Origin: an uncultured Paraglaciecola sp.
Lineage (GTDB): Bacteria; Pseudomonadota; Gammaproteobacteria; Enterobacterales; Alteromonadaceae
Length of the DNA: 64,000 nucleotides
Assembly (NCBI GenBank): GCA_947498355.1
Contig: CANMKA010000006.1
Span: 62,001-126,000 of the forward strand
Reading direction: 5' to 3'
The translations under genes were made by a program, and so were the position numbers. The notes beneath the pieces are model-generated. The model searched no databases. It was not told the DNA's origin and saw nothing but the letters and a program-made list of their open reading frames with translations. This document shows positions 53,621 to 64,000 of the stretch, piece after piece (position 1 is the first letter of the stretch; each line of letters begins with the position of its first letter).

Positions 53621-56005
53621 TCAATCCCTCAAAGATGCATCAAACTTATCAGACAGCTCAGCAACTATTTCATCTACTGCGGCCTGAATATCGGTCTCTT
53701 CCAACGTCTTAGATTTATCTTGCAAGATAAGCGATATTGCAAGACTCTTTTTGCCTTCAGCAATACCTTTACCTTTATATACGTCGAATAAGTTTAGGCC
53801 AACTAATTGATTTGCGCCAAATTTTTCAATGCAGTTGATAATTTCACCTGAAGCTACATAATCGTCTACAACGATTGCAATGTCACGTCGATTTGCAGGA
53901 AATTTCGAAATTTCCTGCATTTTTGGCAATTTCTTATCGCCCAACGCTTCAATACTCAGTTCAAACACAAAAGTTCTGCCATTGAGGCCCAGTGGTTTTT
54001 CAAACTGAGGGTGCAATGCCCCTAAGTATCCCACTAAGCTAGTTTCGACATAAATAGCAGCTGACTGCCCTGGATGAAGTGCGCTATGCTCCTCAGCAAC
54101 AAAATGGTAATTTTGGATCCCTGCACTATTTAGCACATTCTCTACATCAGACTTAGCATCGTAGAAGTCCACCGAACGGCTATCGTTCGCCCAGCTTTCT
54201 TCAAATAGATTACCTGAGACAACGCCACTTAAAACCAACTCCTGTCGAACTCCGGCCTTTTCTGAATTGTCTGGGATAAAACGTAGCCCAGTTTCAAATA
54301 ATCTCACTCGACCTTGTTGACGTTTCTGATTGAAAGACACAGCTTGTAGCAACCCAGTCCACAAGCTTACACGCATAACCGACATATCAGCCGAAATAGG
54401 ATGAGGTAGCACCAGTCCCTGAACGTCTGGGTACAATAAAGACTGAGTCTTAGGATCAACAAACGAGTAAGTAATAGCTTCTTGATATTCTCTCTCTACC
54501 AAAGACGCTTTTAAGCTTTTTAATTCAACTTTTTGCTCTTGGTGAGTAGACATCTTTAACGATGCGACAGGCGCGACATTTGGAATTTGATTATAACCAT
54601 ACACTCTGGCCACTTCTTCAATCAGGTCTTCCTCAATACTGATATCAAAACGATAGGGCGGCACCCTCACCTGCCAAACATGGTTATCGAACTCAGCATC
54701 AAACCCTAGTCGCTGAAGAATGTCAGATACTTTATCTAGATCAATGGCCACACCCAACACGCTGGTTAATCTGGCGTGACGTAGTGTCACTAATTGCTCA
54801 CTGGGTAAGTGCGCTTGACTCACCGCCTCAACGATTGGTCCGGCGTTACCACCGACTATCTCTAGTAACAAGCCTGTTGCACGTTCCATCGCTTGGTGTT
54901 GTAAATTAGGATCGACACCGCGCTCATACCGATGGGATGCATCGGTATGTAAACCGTATTGGCGGGCCTTACCTTTAATTGCATCAGGGGCAAAAAATGC
55001 ACTTTCCAAAAAGATGTCTTGAGTATTAGATGTAACGCCCGAGTCTTGTCCACCAAATACACCAGCCATAGCTAACGCTTTGTCAGCGTCAGCAATGAGC
55101 AATGTATTGTCTTTCAAACTGACCTGATTACCATCAAGTAAAGTAAGCTTTTCTTTATCTTGTGCTAAGCGCACTACTATATCGCCAGACAACACTTGGT
55201 TATCAAAAGCATGCATTGGGTGACCTATCTCAAGCAAAACGAAGTTGGTCACGTCGACCACAGGGTCAATGCTACGAATACCTGAACGTCTTAACTTTTC
55301 AACCATCCATAATGGGCTTTGAGCGTTTGCATCTATCCCTTTAATCACTCGCCCTAAGTAACGTGGACAAAGTTCAGGTTGGCTTAAGGTAATATTACGT
55401 GAATCATCAATAGTAACTGCCGCAGGCGCTATTTCTGGCTGACTAACGCTGGCCTGGTTAAGTACCCCTACTTCGCGAGCTAACCCTTTAATACCTAGGC
55501 AGTCAGCGCGATTGGGCGTCAAATCGACTTCTATCGTCACATCATCTAACTGCAAATATTCTCTGATGTCTTGGCCAATTGGCGCATCAGCCGGTAATTC
55601 AAGAATACCATCGGATTCATCCGCAATACCCAGTTCAGATAAGCTGCAAAGCATGCCAAAAGAAGGTTGTCCACGCAGTTTAGCTTTCTTAATTTTAAAG
55701 TTACCTGGTAAAACTGCCCCAACTTGCGCAACGGCAACTTTTAAACCTTGGCGACAATTCTTAGCGCCGCACACTATGTCAACTAATTCATCTTGGCCTA
55801 GATTGACCTTGGTTACTTGGAGCTTGTCTGCGTCAGGGTGCTGTCCGCACTCCACCACTTCACCAACGACAACACCACTAAATTCACCTGCAACGGCTTC
55901 AACACCGTCGACTTCTAGGCCAGCCATGCTTAATTGCTCTGACAATGCCTCTGTTTCAATCGCAGGATTTACCCACTCTCTTAACCACTGTTCACTAAAT
56001 TTCAT
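53621..56005 (-). CDS. pheT: Phenylalanyl-tRNA synthetase beta chain
   Basis: This 794-residue subunit of the alpha2-beta2 enzyme that charges tRNA-Phe runs from [16 protein letters not shown] through a tRNA-binding EMAP/OB domain (about 40-150, [22 protein letters not shown]). The B3/B4 editing domain follows (about 200-400), then the B5 domain, the catalytic-like core, and the ferredoxin-fold anticodon-binding domain at the C-terminus (about 700-794, [22 protein letters not shown]). Length matches E. coli (795). It starts 14 bases after pheS. Confidence 0.98.
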   Translation of the reverse strand: MKFSEQWLREWVNPAIETEALSEQLSMAGLEVDGVEAVAGEFSGVVVGEVVECGQHPDADKLQVTKVNLGQDELVDIVCGAKNCRQGLKVAVAQVGAVLPGNFKIKKAKLRGQPSFGMLCSLSELGIADESDGILELPADAPIGQDIREYLQLDDVTIEVDLTPNRADCLGIKGLAREVGVLNQASVSQPEIAPAAVTIDDSRNITLSQPELCPRYLGRVIKGIDANAQSPLWMVEKLRRSGIRSIDPVVDVTNFVLLEIGHPMHAFDNQVLSGDIVVRLAQDKEKLTLLDGNQVSLKDNTLLIADADKALAMAGVFGGQDSGVTSNTQDIFLESAFFAPDAIKGKARQYGLHTDASHRYERGVDPNLQHQAMERATGLLLEIVGGNAGPIVEAVSQAHLPSEQLVTLRHARLTSVLGVAIDLDKVSDILQRLGFDAEFDNHVWQVRVPPYRFDISIEEDLIEEVARVYGYNQIPNVAPVASLKMSTHQEQKVELKSLKASLVEREYQEAITYSFVDPKTQSLLYPDVQGLVLPHPISADMSVMRVSLWTGLLQAVSFNQKRQQGRVRLFETGLRFIPDNSEKAGVRQELVLSGVVSGNLFEESWANDSRSVDFYDAKSDVENVLNSAGIQNYHFVAEEHSALHPGQSAAIYVETSLVGYLGALHPQFEKPLGLNGRTFVFELSIEALGDKKLPKMQEISKFPANRRDIAIVVDDYVASGEIINCIEKFGANQLVGLNLFDVYKGKGIAEGKKSLAISLILQDKSKTLEETDIQAAVDEIVAELSDKFDASLRD

Positions 56006-56019
56006 ATTTTTGGCTCGAC

Positions 56020-57012
<993 letters not shown>

Positions 57013-57202
57013 TTAAAATAATAAAATAGTCGTCAGCAGCAAATCACACTGTGCCTGACCCAAATAGCCGCATATTCTACCTGAAAACTAAGCTGGCCTG
57101 AACTGTAAGATCTTAAAAATACGGGATATATTTCGAACAAAATGGGCGGTTTGGTGATTACCAATCAACAGCGACTAAAAGAGGGAATTGTTTATTTTGG
57201 AC

Positions 57203-57235
57203 AAAGAAAAACGGCGAGCATCATGCTCGCCGTTT
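57203..57235 (-). terminator. Terminator/attenuator between rplT and pheS
   Basis: On the minus strand AAACGGCGAGC pairs with GCTCGCCGTTT around ATGAT (57235 to 57209), followed by TTTCTTTG. It lies about 33 bases after rplT. In E. coli a similar terminator upstream of pheS is controlled by the pheM leader peptide; no Phe-rich leader is evident here. Confidence 0.85.
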
Positions 57236-57267
57236 CCTGAAAGAACTTAAACTTAATTGTTAAAAAA

Positions 57268-57624
57268 TTAAGCTAATGCGCCTTTAGCTGCTTCTACTAA
57301 AGCGCTAAATGCATTTTTGTCATGTACCGCGATATCGGCCAAAATCTTACGATCGATTTCAACAGAGGCTTTCTTCAAACCATTGATGAAACGGCTGTAA
57401 GACAAACCATTTTGACGTGACGCAGCATTAATACGAGCAATCCATAACTGACGGAATTGACGCTTACGCTGACGACGGTCACGATATGCATATTGACCTG
57501 CTTTTGTTACTGCTTGAACAGCAACGCGATAAACTCGACTACGAGCTCCATAATAACCTTTGGCTTGCTTTAGTACCTTTTTGTGACGGGCACGTGCAAC
57601 AACACCACGTTTTACTCTTGCCAT
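57268..57624 (-). CDS. rplT: 50S ribosomal protein L20
   Basis: This 118-residue highly basic ribosomal protein has the sequence [20 protein letters not shown] and [22 protein letters not shown], and the C-terminal [21 protein letters not shown], as in all L20 proteins. It binds 23S rRNA early in assembly, and in E. coli it represses rpmI-rplT translation. It follows rpmI by 16 bases. Confidence 0.99.
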   Translation of the reverse strand: MARVKRGVVARARHKKVLKQAKGYYGARSRVYRVAVQAVTKAGQYAYRDRRQRKRQFRQLWIARINAASRQNGLSYSRFINGLKKASVEIDRKILADIAVHDKNAFSALVEAAKGALA

Positions 57625-57640
57625 TTTCTAGTCTCCTGTC

Positions 57641-57838
57641 TTAAACGTAAGGCAACATGCGTTGAATCAACGCAGTGTCAGCTACATGTGCTAATTTTTT
57701 GCCACGTAAGTGACGTTTACGCTTAGAACTCTTCTTAGTCAAAATGTGACGAAGGTGAGACTGTTTACTTTTGAAACGACCTGAAGCGGTTTTTCTAAAA
57801 CGCTTGGCAGCTCCACTGTTGGATTTCATTTTAGGCAT
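57641..57838 (-). CDS. rpmI: 50S ribosomal protein L35
   Basis: This 65-residue protein has [20 protein letters not shown] and [16 protein letters not shown], typical of L35. It sits between infC and rplT in the conserved order. In E. coli its translation is repressed by L20 through a pseudoknot in the infC-rpmI region; the 112-base gap here could hold such a structure, but I did not trace it. Confidence 0.99.
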   Translation of the reverse strand: MPKMKSNSGAAKRFRKTASGRFKSKQSHLRHILTKKSSKRKRHLRGKKLAHVADTALIQRMLPYV

Positions 57839-57950
57839 TGCTAAAACTCCGCATTGTTAAAACTGAATGTTTTGCAGAAACACCAGTATAGTTTCATGTT
57901 TGCAGCAAGGTGAGATCGGGTGCAGAATCCGCTCTACTTGTAAACCTTAA

Positions 57951-58493
57951 CTACTTCTTAATTGGGGCAAGCACCATGATCATCTGACGACCTTCAACCC
58001 GATTAGGGAAAGACTCGCAGTTGGCAATGTCTTCTAAATCCGTGCGAACACGTTTTAGCTGTTCAATGCCTATCTCTTGGTGAGCCATTTCACGTCCGCG
58101 GAAACGAATCGTTACTTTGGCCTTGTCACCCGCTTCTAGAAAGCGACGCAGGTTGCGCAGTTTTACCTGGTAATCGCCTTCATCAGTGCCAGGGCGAAAT
58201 TTAATCTCCTTGACCTGAATTTGCTTTTGCTTTTTCTTTTGCTCTTTGAGCGTTTTGCTCTTTTCAAACAGGAACTTCCCGTAATCCATCACTTTACATA
58301 CGGGTGGCTCTGCATTAGGGCTAATTTCAACCAAATCCAGATTGGACTGTTCAGCAGTGCTTAACGCTTCGTTAAGGGATACGACTCCCAACTGCTCACC
58401 GCCACTGCCTACTAAACGAACTTCATTAGCCGTTATATCTTCGTTGATCCGTGCTTTATTCGAATCTTTAGCCTTAATGTTAGCGCCTTTAAT
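57951..58493 (-). CDS. infC: Translation initiation factor IF-3 (ATT start codon)
   Basis: The protein is 180 residues when started at ATT (58493-58491), the same length as E. coli IF-3. The frame from there reads [19 protein letters not shown] and joins [20 protein letters not shown] without a stop. GGAGGA lies seven bases before the ATT. No ATG exists in frame upstream. IF-3 binds the 30S subunit and rejects non-standard starts, so an AUU start lets it limit its own synthesis, as established in E. coli. Conserved blocks are [41 protein letters not shown] and [13 protein letters not shown] three-codon ATG-ACA-CAT-TAA frame overlaps the start. Confidence 0.97.
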   Translation of the reverse strand: MKGANIKAKDSNKARINEDITANEVRLVGSGGEQLGVVSLNEALSTAEQSNLDLVEISPNAEPPVCKVMDYGKFLFEKSKTLKEQKKKQKQIQVKEIKFRPGTDEGDYQVKLRNLRRFLEAGDKAKVTIRFRGREMAHQEIGIEQLKRVRTDLEDIANCESFPNRVEGRQMIMVLAPIKK

Positions 58494-58516
58494 GTGTCAT
58501 TCCTCCAAGAAATTTA

Positions 58517-60430
58517 TCAAATTAGTTTGCTTTCGACTTCGCCTTTGGCGTGAGCAATAAATGCATCAATAGACATTTTACCCAAGTCGTCACCCTTTCG
58601 TGTTCTTACTGCTATTTCGCCGGCTTCCATTTCTTTATCACCAACTACTAACAAATAAGGCACGCGCTTTAGAGTGTGCTCGCGGATTTTAAAGCCAATC
58701 TTCTCATTTCTCAAGTCAGACTTAACCCTAAATCCACTTTCTTTCAATTTTTCTACTACTTTATGGGAATAATCGGCCTGTTTATCCGTAATATTCATAA
58801 TTATAGCTTGAGTAGGTGCCAACCATAACGGGAAGAAACCTGAATACTCTTCAATCAAAATACCGATAAAGCGCTCTAGCGAACCTAATATTGCTCGGTG
58901 AATCATGACAGGCACCTTGCGCTCACCATCTTCGGCAACATAAGTAGAGCCCAAACGACCAGGCATCGAGAAATCAAGTTGCACCGTCCCACATTGCCAT
59001 GCTCTGTCTAGGCAATCATGTAAGGTAAATTCAATTTTCGGTCCGTAAAAAGCCCCTTCTCCGGGTAGATACTGAAAATCAATGCCTTTTGAACTTAGCG
59101 CTTGAGCAAGTTCTTTTTCAGCTTTGTCCCACATTTCTTCGCTACCAACGCGCTTTTCTGGGCGAGTAGACAACTTAACCGAGATGTTTTCGAAACCAAA
59201 TATTTTGTAAATTTCGTAAACCGAGTCAATACAGCCTCCTACTTCGGCTAATATTTGCTCTTCGGTACAAAAAATGTGTGCGTCGTCTTGAGTAAAACCA
59301 CGCACCCGCATCAATCCATGAAGTGCACCAGACGGTTCGTTGCGGTGACAACAACCAAACTCAGCCATACGTAAAGGCAAATCACGATATGACTTTAACC
59401 CTTGATTAAAAATTTGAACATGGCCTGGGCAGTTCATAGGCTTAACGGCATACTCTCGCTTCTCTGAGGTCGTAGTAAACATATTTTCAGCATACTTATC
59501 CCAGTGACCAGACTTTTCCCAAAGGCTTCGGTCCATCATCAATGGCGCTTTAACTTCTTGATAATCGTAGTCTCGCAATTTTCCACGCACAAACTTTTCA
59601 AGCTCTGTGTATATGCTCCACCCATCGTTGTGCCAAAACACCATACCTGGCGCTTCTTCTTGCCAATGGAATAAATCTAAGGCTTTACCGATTTTTCTGT
59701 GATCGCGTTTTTCCGCTTCTTCTAAACGCTTTAAGTACGCTTTAAGCTGCTTTTTATCGGCCCAAGCCGTGCCATAAATACGTTGCAACATCTTGTTGTC
59801 GCTGTCGCCACGCCAATACGCCCCAGACACTTTCATTAATTTAAAGTGCTGACAAAATTTCATGTTAGGTACATGGGGGCCACGACACATATCTACGTAT
59901 TCTTGGTGATGATACAAACCTGGTTTGTCATCTTGCTGGATATTTTCGTCGAGGATCTGAATTTTGTATAGCTCGCCTCGCGCTTCAAACGTATCTCTAG
60001 CTTCTTGCCAGCTGACAACCTTTTTAACCACGTCATAACTGGTTTTAGCTAATTCAAGCATACGTTTTTCAATCTTAACTAGGTCATCCTCATTAAGATT
60101 GTGTTCCATGTCGATATCGTAATAAAAGCCGTTGTCTATCGTCGGACCAATTGCCATTTTAACATCTGGATATAACTGCTTAATCGCATGACCAATTAAG
60201 TGTGCACAAGAGTGACGGATAATCTCTAGGCCGTCTTCATCTTTTGCAGTAATGATTTGCAGATTGGCATCATTGGTAATTACGTCGCATGCATCAACAC
60301 GCACGCCGTCTACTTTACCGGCTATGGTTGCTTTAGCTAAACCAGGGCCAATATCGGCTGCTACATCTAATACAGAAACAGGGTTATCAAATTGACGCTG
60401 ACTTCCGTCAGGGAGAGTTATAATGGGCAT
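58517..60430 (-). CDS. thrS: Threonyl-tRNA synthetase
   Basis: This 637-residue class II synthetase has an N-terminal TGS domain ([24 protein letters not shown], 1-62). The editing domain follows, with the [16 protein letters not shown] region (about 73-88) and [11 protein letters not shown] (about 180). The catalytic core has [47 protein letters not shown] and [20 protein letters not shown]. The anticodon-binding domain is about 535-637. Length is close to E. coli (642). The zinc ligands Cys and two His are in these blocks. It is the first gene of the thrS-infC-rpmI-rplT block. Confidence 0.98.
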   Translation of the reverse strand: MPIITLPDGSQRQFDNPVSVLDVAADIGPGLAKATIAGKVDGVRVDACDVITNDANLQIITAKDEDGLEIIRHSCAHLIGHAIKQLYPDVKMAIGPTIDNGFYYDIDMEHNLNEDDLVKIEKRMLELAKTSYDVVKKVVSWQEARDTFEARGELYKIQILDENIQQDDKPGLYHHQEYVDMCRGPHVPNMKFCQHFKLMKVSGAYWRGDSDNKMLQRIYGTAWADKKQLKAYLKRLEEAEKRDHRKIGKALDLFHWQEEAPGMVFWHNDGWSIYTELEKFVRGKLRDYDYQEVKAPLMMDRSLWEKSGHWDKYAENMFTTTSEKREYAVKPMNCPGHVQIFNQGLKSYRDLPLRMAEFGCCHRNEPSGALHGLMRVRGFTQDDAHIFCTEEQILAEVGGCIDSVYEIYKIFGFENISVKLSTRPEKRVGSEEMWDKAEKELAQALSSKGIDFQYLPGEGAFYGPKIEFTLHDCLDRAWQCGTVQLDFSMPGRLGSTYVAEDGERKVPVMIHRAILGSLERFIGILIEEYSGFFPLWLAPTQAIIMNITDKQADYSHKVVEKLKESGFRVKSDLRNEKIGFKIREHTLKRVPYLLVVGDKEMEAGEIAVRTRKGDDLGKMSIDAFIAHAKGEVESKLI

Positions 60431-60514
60431 ACTTAATCCTTATGCAGTGGTGACACCTACCAAGCGCCACATGCGATTTTCATATTGTGCTAGTCACTAG
60501 CGAGTCAATAAAAC

Positions 60515-60575
60515 AAAACCACCCAAGTTGGGTGGTTTTTAACATGTGTTATTCAAAACAACTACGGCTATTATA
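60515..60575 (-). promoter_or_regulatory. thrS promoter and leader hairpin
   Basis: On the minus strand TATAAT (60575-60570) gives a perfect -10, with TTGCGC 18 bases upstream as a weak -35. About 25 bases into the expected transcript lies a perfect 10-base stem, AAAACCACCC/GGGTGGTTTT (60539-60515), followed on the minus strand by GTTTTATT. It precedes thrS by about 85 bases, so it may be an attenuator rather than an ordinary terminator. On the plus strand it also has a T5 tail. Confidence 0.5.
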
Positions 60576-60737
60576 CCGAGATAGTATTCTTCGGCGCAAC
60601 GCCCATTTGAACCCAAACCAAACTTGCTGCGTTATAATGAGGTAAAGTAAATAGGGTTTAGACTAATTTGACTTTTAACTAGTCCAAAGTTGGTGAATAA
60701 ATGAGGATTATTTGATGGTTTGTAGGCACACATTACT

Positions 60738-61484
60738 ATGACACAAAATAAAGTAAGCTTTATCACAGGCAGTGCTAAACGCCTTGGCGCACATACTGCA
60801 AAGTACTTACATGAACGAGAGTTCAACGTGGTTATCCACTGCCAGCATTCACGCCTTGAAGGCGAAACCTTATGTAAGGAGTTAAATAGCATAAGAGAAA
60901 AATCCGCAGTATTGGTGCAAGGTGATTTATCCGATACGACAACTATAGAACGCGTGGCTCATCAGGCCATTGACTCATTTGGCAGACTAGACGTGTTAGT
61001 CAACAATGCCTCTTCATTTTACCCAACCCCAATTGGCAGTATTACGTTGGATGACTGGCAATCACTGGTAGGCAGTAATATGCAAGGGCCTTTGTTTCTA
61101 TCTCAACACTGCCATGCCGCCTTGGCCGAGCATCAAGGTACAATTATCAACATGGTAGATATTCACGCAGCTAAGCCTTTAAAAAATCATACTCTGTACT
61201 GTATGGCTAAAGCGGCGTTAGTCACCATGACCCAGTCATTGGCGTTAGAGTTAGCCCCTGACATACGCGTAAATGGTGTGGCTCCAGGAGCAATATTGTG
61301 GCCCGAACATGATATATCTGCACAAGACAAAACCAATATACTGCAAGATATTCCCATTCAGCGCCTAGGACAGATGGACGATATTGCTCAAACTATTCAC
61401 TTTTTGACCGAAGCTCGCTATATAACCGGACAAATCATTGCCGTAGATGGTGGCCGCAGCATCTCGTCCCACGCCAAGGCTTAA
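60738..61484 (+). CDS. Pteridine reductase-like short-chain dehydrogenase
   Basis: This 248-residue SDR has the N-terminal TGSAKRLGAHTAKYLHE. The RxG variant of the glycine motif is typical of pteridine reductases (PTR1/FolM type), which use NADPH. VNNASSFYPTP (NNAS) and the catalytic YCMAKAAL (Tyr-x-x-x-Lys) follow, then RVNGVAPGAILWPE and the C-terminal ITGQIIAVDGGRSI. It probably reduces dihydro- or biopterin-like substrates in folate or pterin metabolism. The DUF3080 gene follows after 2 bases. Confidence 0.88.
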   Translation: MTQNKVSFITGSAKRLGAHTAKYLHEREFNVVIHCQHSRLEGETLCKELNSIREKSAVLVQGDLSDTTTIERVAHQAIDSFGRLDVLVNNASSFYPTPIGSITLDDWQSLVGSNMQGPLFLSQHCHAALAEHQGTIINMVDIHAAKPLKNHTLYCMAKAALVTMTQSLALELAPDIRVNGVAPGAILWPEHDISAQDKTNILQDIPIQRLGQMDDIAQTIHFLTEARYITGQIIAVDGGRSISSHAKA

Positions 61485-61486
61485 AA

Positions 61487-62500
61487 ATGATGTTCACCCA
61501 TCGCACTATTTGGCTAATCACCCTCTGCTTGCTGAATTTAGGCTGCTCACGCCCCGAAACGCTAGAAGAAAAACTAGACGACTATCAAACACGTTTAGCG
61601 AATATTTTAGCTATCTCCCCCCCTGTTAACACTACACCTACTTTGCTTGATTACCCAAACAAGTCAGTTTTGACGAATAGCAAACGGGCAACACAGATAA
61701 AATTATTTGAGTTTTACACGTTAAAACACTGCCGACTTTATGCCTTAGTCGGTGATCGGAACACCAGCTTGGGCCGAGTTCAATTGCCCTCGGTACGTTA
61801 CCAGTATGAACAAGACTTAATTCAAGCCTTAGAAGAGTGTATCGCCGACACGAATGATGACAGCCTAGTGGTTAAACTTAATCAATGGAAAACTGCCAAA
61901 ATCGCTAACCTGCCACTCGCATGGGCGGACGTGATCCAACAAAGCACCGAAATCAAACAAGCTTTGAGTGCAAGGGGCGCTAGCATTTTTGGCGACGCTA
62001 GGGATGGAGTAGGCCCAACCTTGCAAGCATTACAAGGTCTAGCCGTAGATACTGAACCATCAATAAAATCGAATATAGAAAACCACTTACAGACGTTACA
62101 AAAATACACCCTACCTGCCAAGATGCGTATGAGTCAAACTACCCTAGTTGAACAATTATCAGCAACAAATCAATGGCTGAACGAACACCAAGCGCAATTT
62201 TATTGCAGTCGTGGCCAAGCAACGCAACAAAAAAAGTACTTAGCCAATGTATTCCAGCGCTATTTCATCGAAATCATTCAGCCCCTAGCAAGCAAACTCA
62301 ATCACTACCATTACCAATTTCGCCCTATTTTTGAACTATGGCTAACCTCCCCACATTTATCAGAGGCCTTTAAGCAGTTTATTGAACGAGAGTATTTAAG
62401 AGGGTTTAATGTATATGAAGACGCAATGGCTAAGCATATCCAGCTATGGCAAGGTTTTTACAAACAATGTGATCTTGCGCCTGGCTCAGTCGCAGTTTAG
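61487..62500 (+). CDS. DUF3080 family lipoprotein
   Basis: This 337-residue protein has signal and lipobox LLNLGC (Cys at about 20), so it is probably a lipid-anchored periplasmic protein. After the anchor come RPETLEEKLDDYQTRLANIL and a long helical region with FEFYTLKHCRLYALVGDRNTSLGRVQLPSVRYQYEQDLIQALEEC, characteristic of DUF3080. Function unknown. Coupling to the pteridine reductase gene is seen here; whether that order is conserved I cannot check. Confidence 0.85.
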   Translation: MMFTHRTIWLITLCLLNLGCSRPETLEEKLDDYQTRLANILAISPPVNTTPTLLDYPNKSVLTNSKRATQIKLFEFYTLKHCRLYALVGDRNTSLGRVQLPSVRYQYEQDLIQALEECIADTNDDSLVVKLNQWKTAKIANLPLAWADVIQQSTEIKQALSARGASIFGDARDGVGPTLQALQGLAVDTEPSIKSNIENHLQTLQKYTLPAKMRMSQTTLVEQLSATNQWLNEHQAQFYCSRGQATQQKKYLANVFQRYFIEIIQPLASKLNHYHYQFRPIFELWLTSPHLSEAFKQFIEREYLRGFNVYEDAMAKHIQLWQGFYKQCDLAPGSVAV

Positions 62501-62686
62501 ATAAGTCTAATGACTCTCGGAGTCAGCCCGCCGAAGCATGGTAGTTTATTGGTATTTTTAGGCGCTTGAAAAGCATACTCGGCCCGAGACAGCCTCGAAC
62601 TCTAGCCTAGCTCAGGCTCAAATGGGTGTTAAAACATAAAAATCGGTCAATTCCTGCTCATTCAAATCAGAATACACAAAAATCTC

Positions 62687-62722
62687 TTGCGCCAAGATTA
62701 GGTCGTCGTTATTATACGCGCC
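62687..62722 (+). promoter_or_regulatory. Stable-RNA promoter for tRNA-Val
   Basis: TTGCGC (62687-62692), a 17-base spacer, then TATTAT (62710-62715), followed by a GC-rich discriminator ACGCGCCGC. This is typical of stringently controlled stable-RNA promoters. The tRNA starts about 30 bases after the expected start site. Confidence 0.65.
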
Positions 62723-62750
62723 GCTTACACAGACTTTGTTTAAGCACAGT

Positions 62751-62827
62751 ACAACCGTAGCTCAGCTGGTTAGAGCACCACCTTGACATGGTGGGGGTCG
62801 GTGGTTCGAGTCCACTCGGTTGTACCA
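62751..62827 (+). tRNA. tRNA-Val (anticodon GAC)
   Basis: This is a 77-base tRNA with CCA encoded. The acceptor ACAACCG pairs with CGGTTGT. The D arm is GCTC-AGCTGGTTA-GAGC, and the anticodon stem CCACC/GGTGG surrounds TTGACAT with anticodon GAC. The T arm contains GGTTCGAGTCC. It differs from the E. coli valV/valW type mainly in the acceptor stem. It reads GUC and GUU codons. Confidence 0.97.
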
Positions 62828-62876
62828 ATTCTCGGTATTTTCTTACAGCATTCATTTTAAAACAATTCTTGTATCC

Positions 62877-63344
62877 CTAAGTTAGTTTTAGAGTCATAAA
62901 TACACTATTTGGGTCTTCACTATAATCTGCAAACGGTCCGCAAAAATTAAATCCATATTTTTGGTAGAGCTTATGAGCGGGCTTAAAATACACCATCGAA
63001 CCTGTTTCTAAACTTAACTCTTGATAGCCGTTAATTTTTGCGTCTTCAATGAGATGTTTTAACAGTATAGATGCGACTCCCTGACCACGAAAATCTGACG
63101 CCGTGCGCATAGATTTGATCTCGGCTTGAGTGTTACTTAATTTTTTGTAAGCCCCGCAACCTGCCAATCTATCACCCAGCCATACCGACCAAAATTTAAC
63201 TGAGGGATGCTGTAAGCCGCTCAAATCTAACGCGTGTTTACTCTCTGGAGGCGAAATTGATTGCATATCAGCAATGTGTTCGTTCAATAAAGCCACCAGC
63301 TGCTGGCCTGTTAAATCATCTAACCTGATCTCAAACACCTTCAA
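62877..63344 (-). CDS. GNAT-family N-acetyltransferase
   Basis: This 155-residue acetyl-CoA-dependent acetyltransferase has the pyrophosphate-binding loop at about 85-100 (SDFRGQGVASILLKHL, R/Q-x-x-G-x-A), after strand IKSMRT. The downstream ELSLETGSMVYFKPAHKLYQKYGFNFCGPF resembles the YsnE-like subgroup. Substrate unknown. It converges with the tRNA. Confidence 0.85.
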   Translation of the reverse strand: MKVFEIRLDDLTGQQLVALLNEHIADMQSISPPESKHALDLSGLQHPSVKFWSVWLGDRLAGCGAYKKLSNTQAEIKSMRTASDFRGQGVASILLKHLIEDAKINGYQELSLETGSMVYFKPAHKLYQKYGFNFCGPFADYSEDPNSVFMTLKLT

Positions 63345-63643
63345 TCCTTATAATATACAATATCAAAAGACATTAATTAACCGAAATTATAGATCGCGAA
63401 CCAGATCATAGTAACTCGTTTTTACTGTATTAAGTCCCTCTCAAGAGACTCGCCATTTCACAAAAAAAGTATGTTAGATAAGAAAGTAAGCTTGGATATC
63501 ACTCATGCTCCCTAGCTTTTATCTAGAGACTCCCTTAAGGGTGTTTGAACGATTACTGGAAGGTTTATGTTATTAATCGTTGCCTTGTATCTTAGGCCTA
63601 ACCCACCAAATTCTGTGTGATTGGGCCTAAGATATCTAAAGGG
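63345..63643. other. Intergenic region with a long inverted repeat
   Basis: TATCTTAGGCC (63588-63598) pairs perfectly with GGCCTAAGATA (63624-63634) across a 25-base loop that itself has short complementary parts. It lies just after the purC stop (minus strand) and may terminate purC, though no strong T-run follows. The rest shows nothing further. Confidence 0.45.
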
Positions 63644-64000
63644 TTAATCAATCAATTGATATTCTTCTCGCAAAATATCAACAATCTCTTGTTTGGGGTT
63701 ACCGCCTATTTCAATCTTTTGACCGGTAATTTTTTCTGCGATGTCAGTATAGGTTTTTGAAACAGCCATTAGCACATCAACAGGGAGGGCGTTGTTTTCA
63801 GCTAACGCTAAGCGCTCTGGCATACGGTTTTTATTTAATAAAATATCCGGAGCGGGGAAATGATTTAACAATAATTGCCTGAAGCCCTCTTTTGAATTTT
63901 CGACCACTTTGCCTTGTCGATATTGCGCTTCATCCCAAATACGCGACGAGTCTGGAGTCCCCACTTCATCCATATAAATGAGCTTGTCATTGCCCTCTAG
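63644..64000 (-). CDS. purC: SAICAR synthase (C-terminal part, truncated by window edge)
   Basis: The frame is open to the right edge, giving about 118 residues of the C-terminal part. The [14 protein letters not shown] motif is the conserved ATP/metal-binding region of phosphoribosylaminoimidazole-succinocarboxamide synthase, a purine-synthesis enzyme. The remainder ([33 protein letters not shown]) fits the longer type found in many gammaproteobacteria. The start is outside the window. The last nine codons upstream of MDEV read LEGNDKLIY, matching the family strand before the motif. Confidence 0.88.
   Translation of the reverse strand, partial: LEGNDKLIYMDEVGTPDSSRIWDEAQYRQGKVVENSKEGFRQLLLNHFPAPDILLNKNRMPERLALAENNALPVDVLMAVSKTYTDIAEKITGQKIEIGGNPKQEIVDILREEYQLID

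Overview
The window looks like a chromosomal segment of a marine gammaproteobacterium of the Alteromonadales (Alteromonas/Glaciecola/Paraglaciecola type). This rests on protein similarity and on conserved neighbourhoods: alaA-yfbR, msrP-msrQ, and thrS-infC-rpmI-rplT-pheS-pheT-ihfA with an ATT-started infC. It is an inference from sequence reading alone; no database was searched.

Layout. 1-4.5 kb: the end of alaA, yfbR, a phage-defence-type dGTPase, and the MsrPQ periplasmic methionine sulfoxide repair pair. 4.7-11 kb: an accessory island. It starts with a possible SulA-like gene. It then holds what I read as a decayed chromosomal integron: a truncated intI behind a LexA-like box at 10.5 kb, two cassettes on the opposite strand (9842-10270 and 9228-9731) with attC-like sites at 9741-9847 and 9100-9233, and a more decayed attC-like site at 5892-6032. 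Between the last two sites lie a dead REP-associated (Y1/HUH) transposase element with 14-bp inverted ends, a deleted second copy of it, a fragment of an IS91-associated integrase, and a small zinc-ribbon membrane protein. 11.4-17.4 kb: rne with a structured leader, a nucleotidyltransferase-fold gene, rhlE and a YaiI-family gene. 17.7-25.2 kb: an RND efflux operon with one lipoprotein adaptor and two dissimilar permeases. 25.5-27.2 kb: a chemoreceptor behind a sigma-28-type promoter.

27.3-33.7 kb holds a complete six-gene ebo operon (eboD-C-A-B-E-F, minus strand). In cyanobacteria this cluster is linked to moving scytonemin precursors to the periplasm; in a pseudomonad the homologous edb cluster is linked to repelling nematodes. 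No obvious pigment genes lie next to it here, so its substrate is open.

33.9-53.2 kb is mostly housekeeping: an RluA-family pseudouridine synthase, modF, proB, a MarR regulator with an aldo/keto reductase and an rRNA/tRNA methyltransferase, GFA and TPR proteins, a membrane AraC-type regulator, a dat-alr D-amino-acid pair, a CvfB-like S1 protein, a Cys/Met-metabolism PLP enzyme, an overlapping pair of secreted trypsin-like protease and FHA membrane protein, a TANGO2/NRDE protein and an aromatic aminotransferase. 53.3-60.4 kb is the translation block. The right end holds a pteridine-reductase-like SDR, a DUF3080 lipoprotein, tRNA-Val(GAC), a GNAT acetyltransferase and the C-terminal part of purC.
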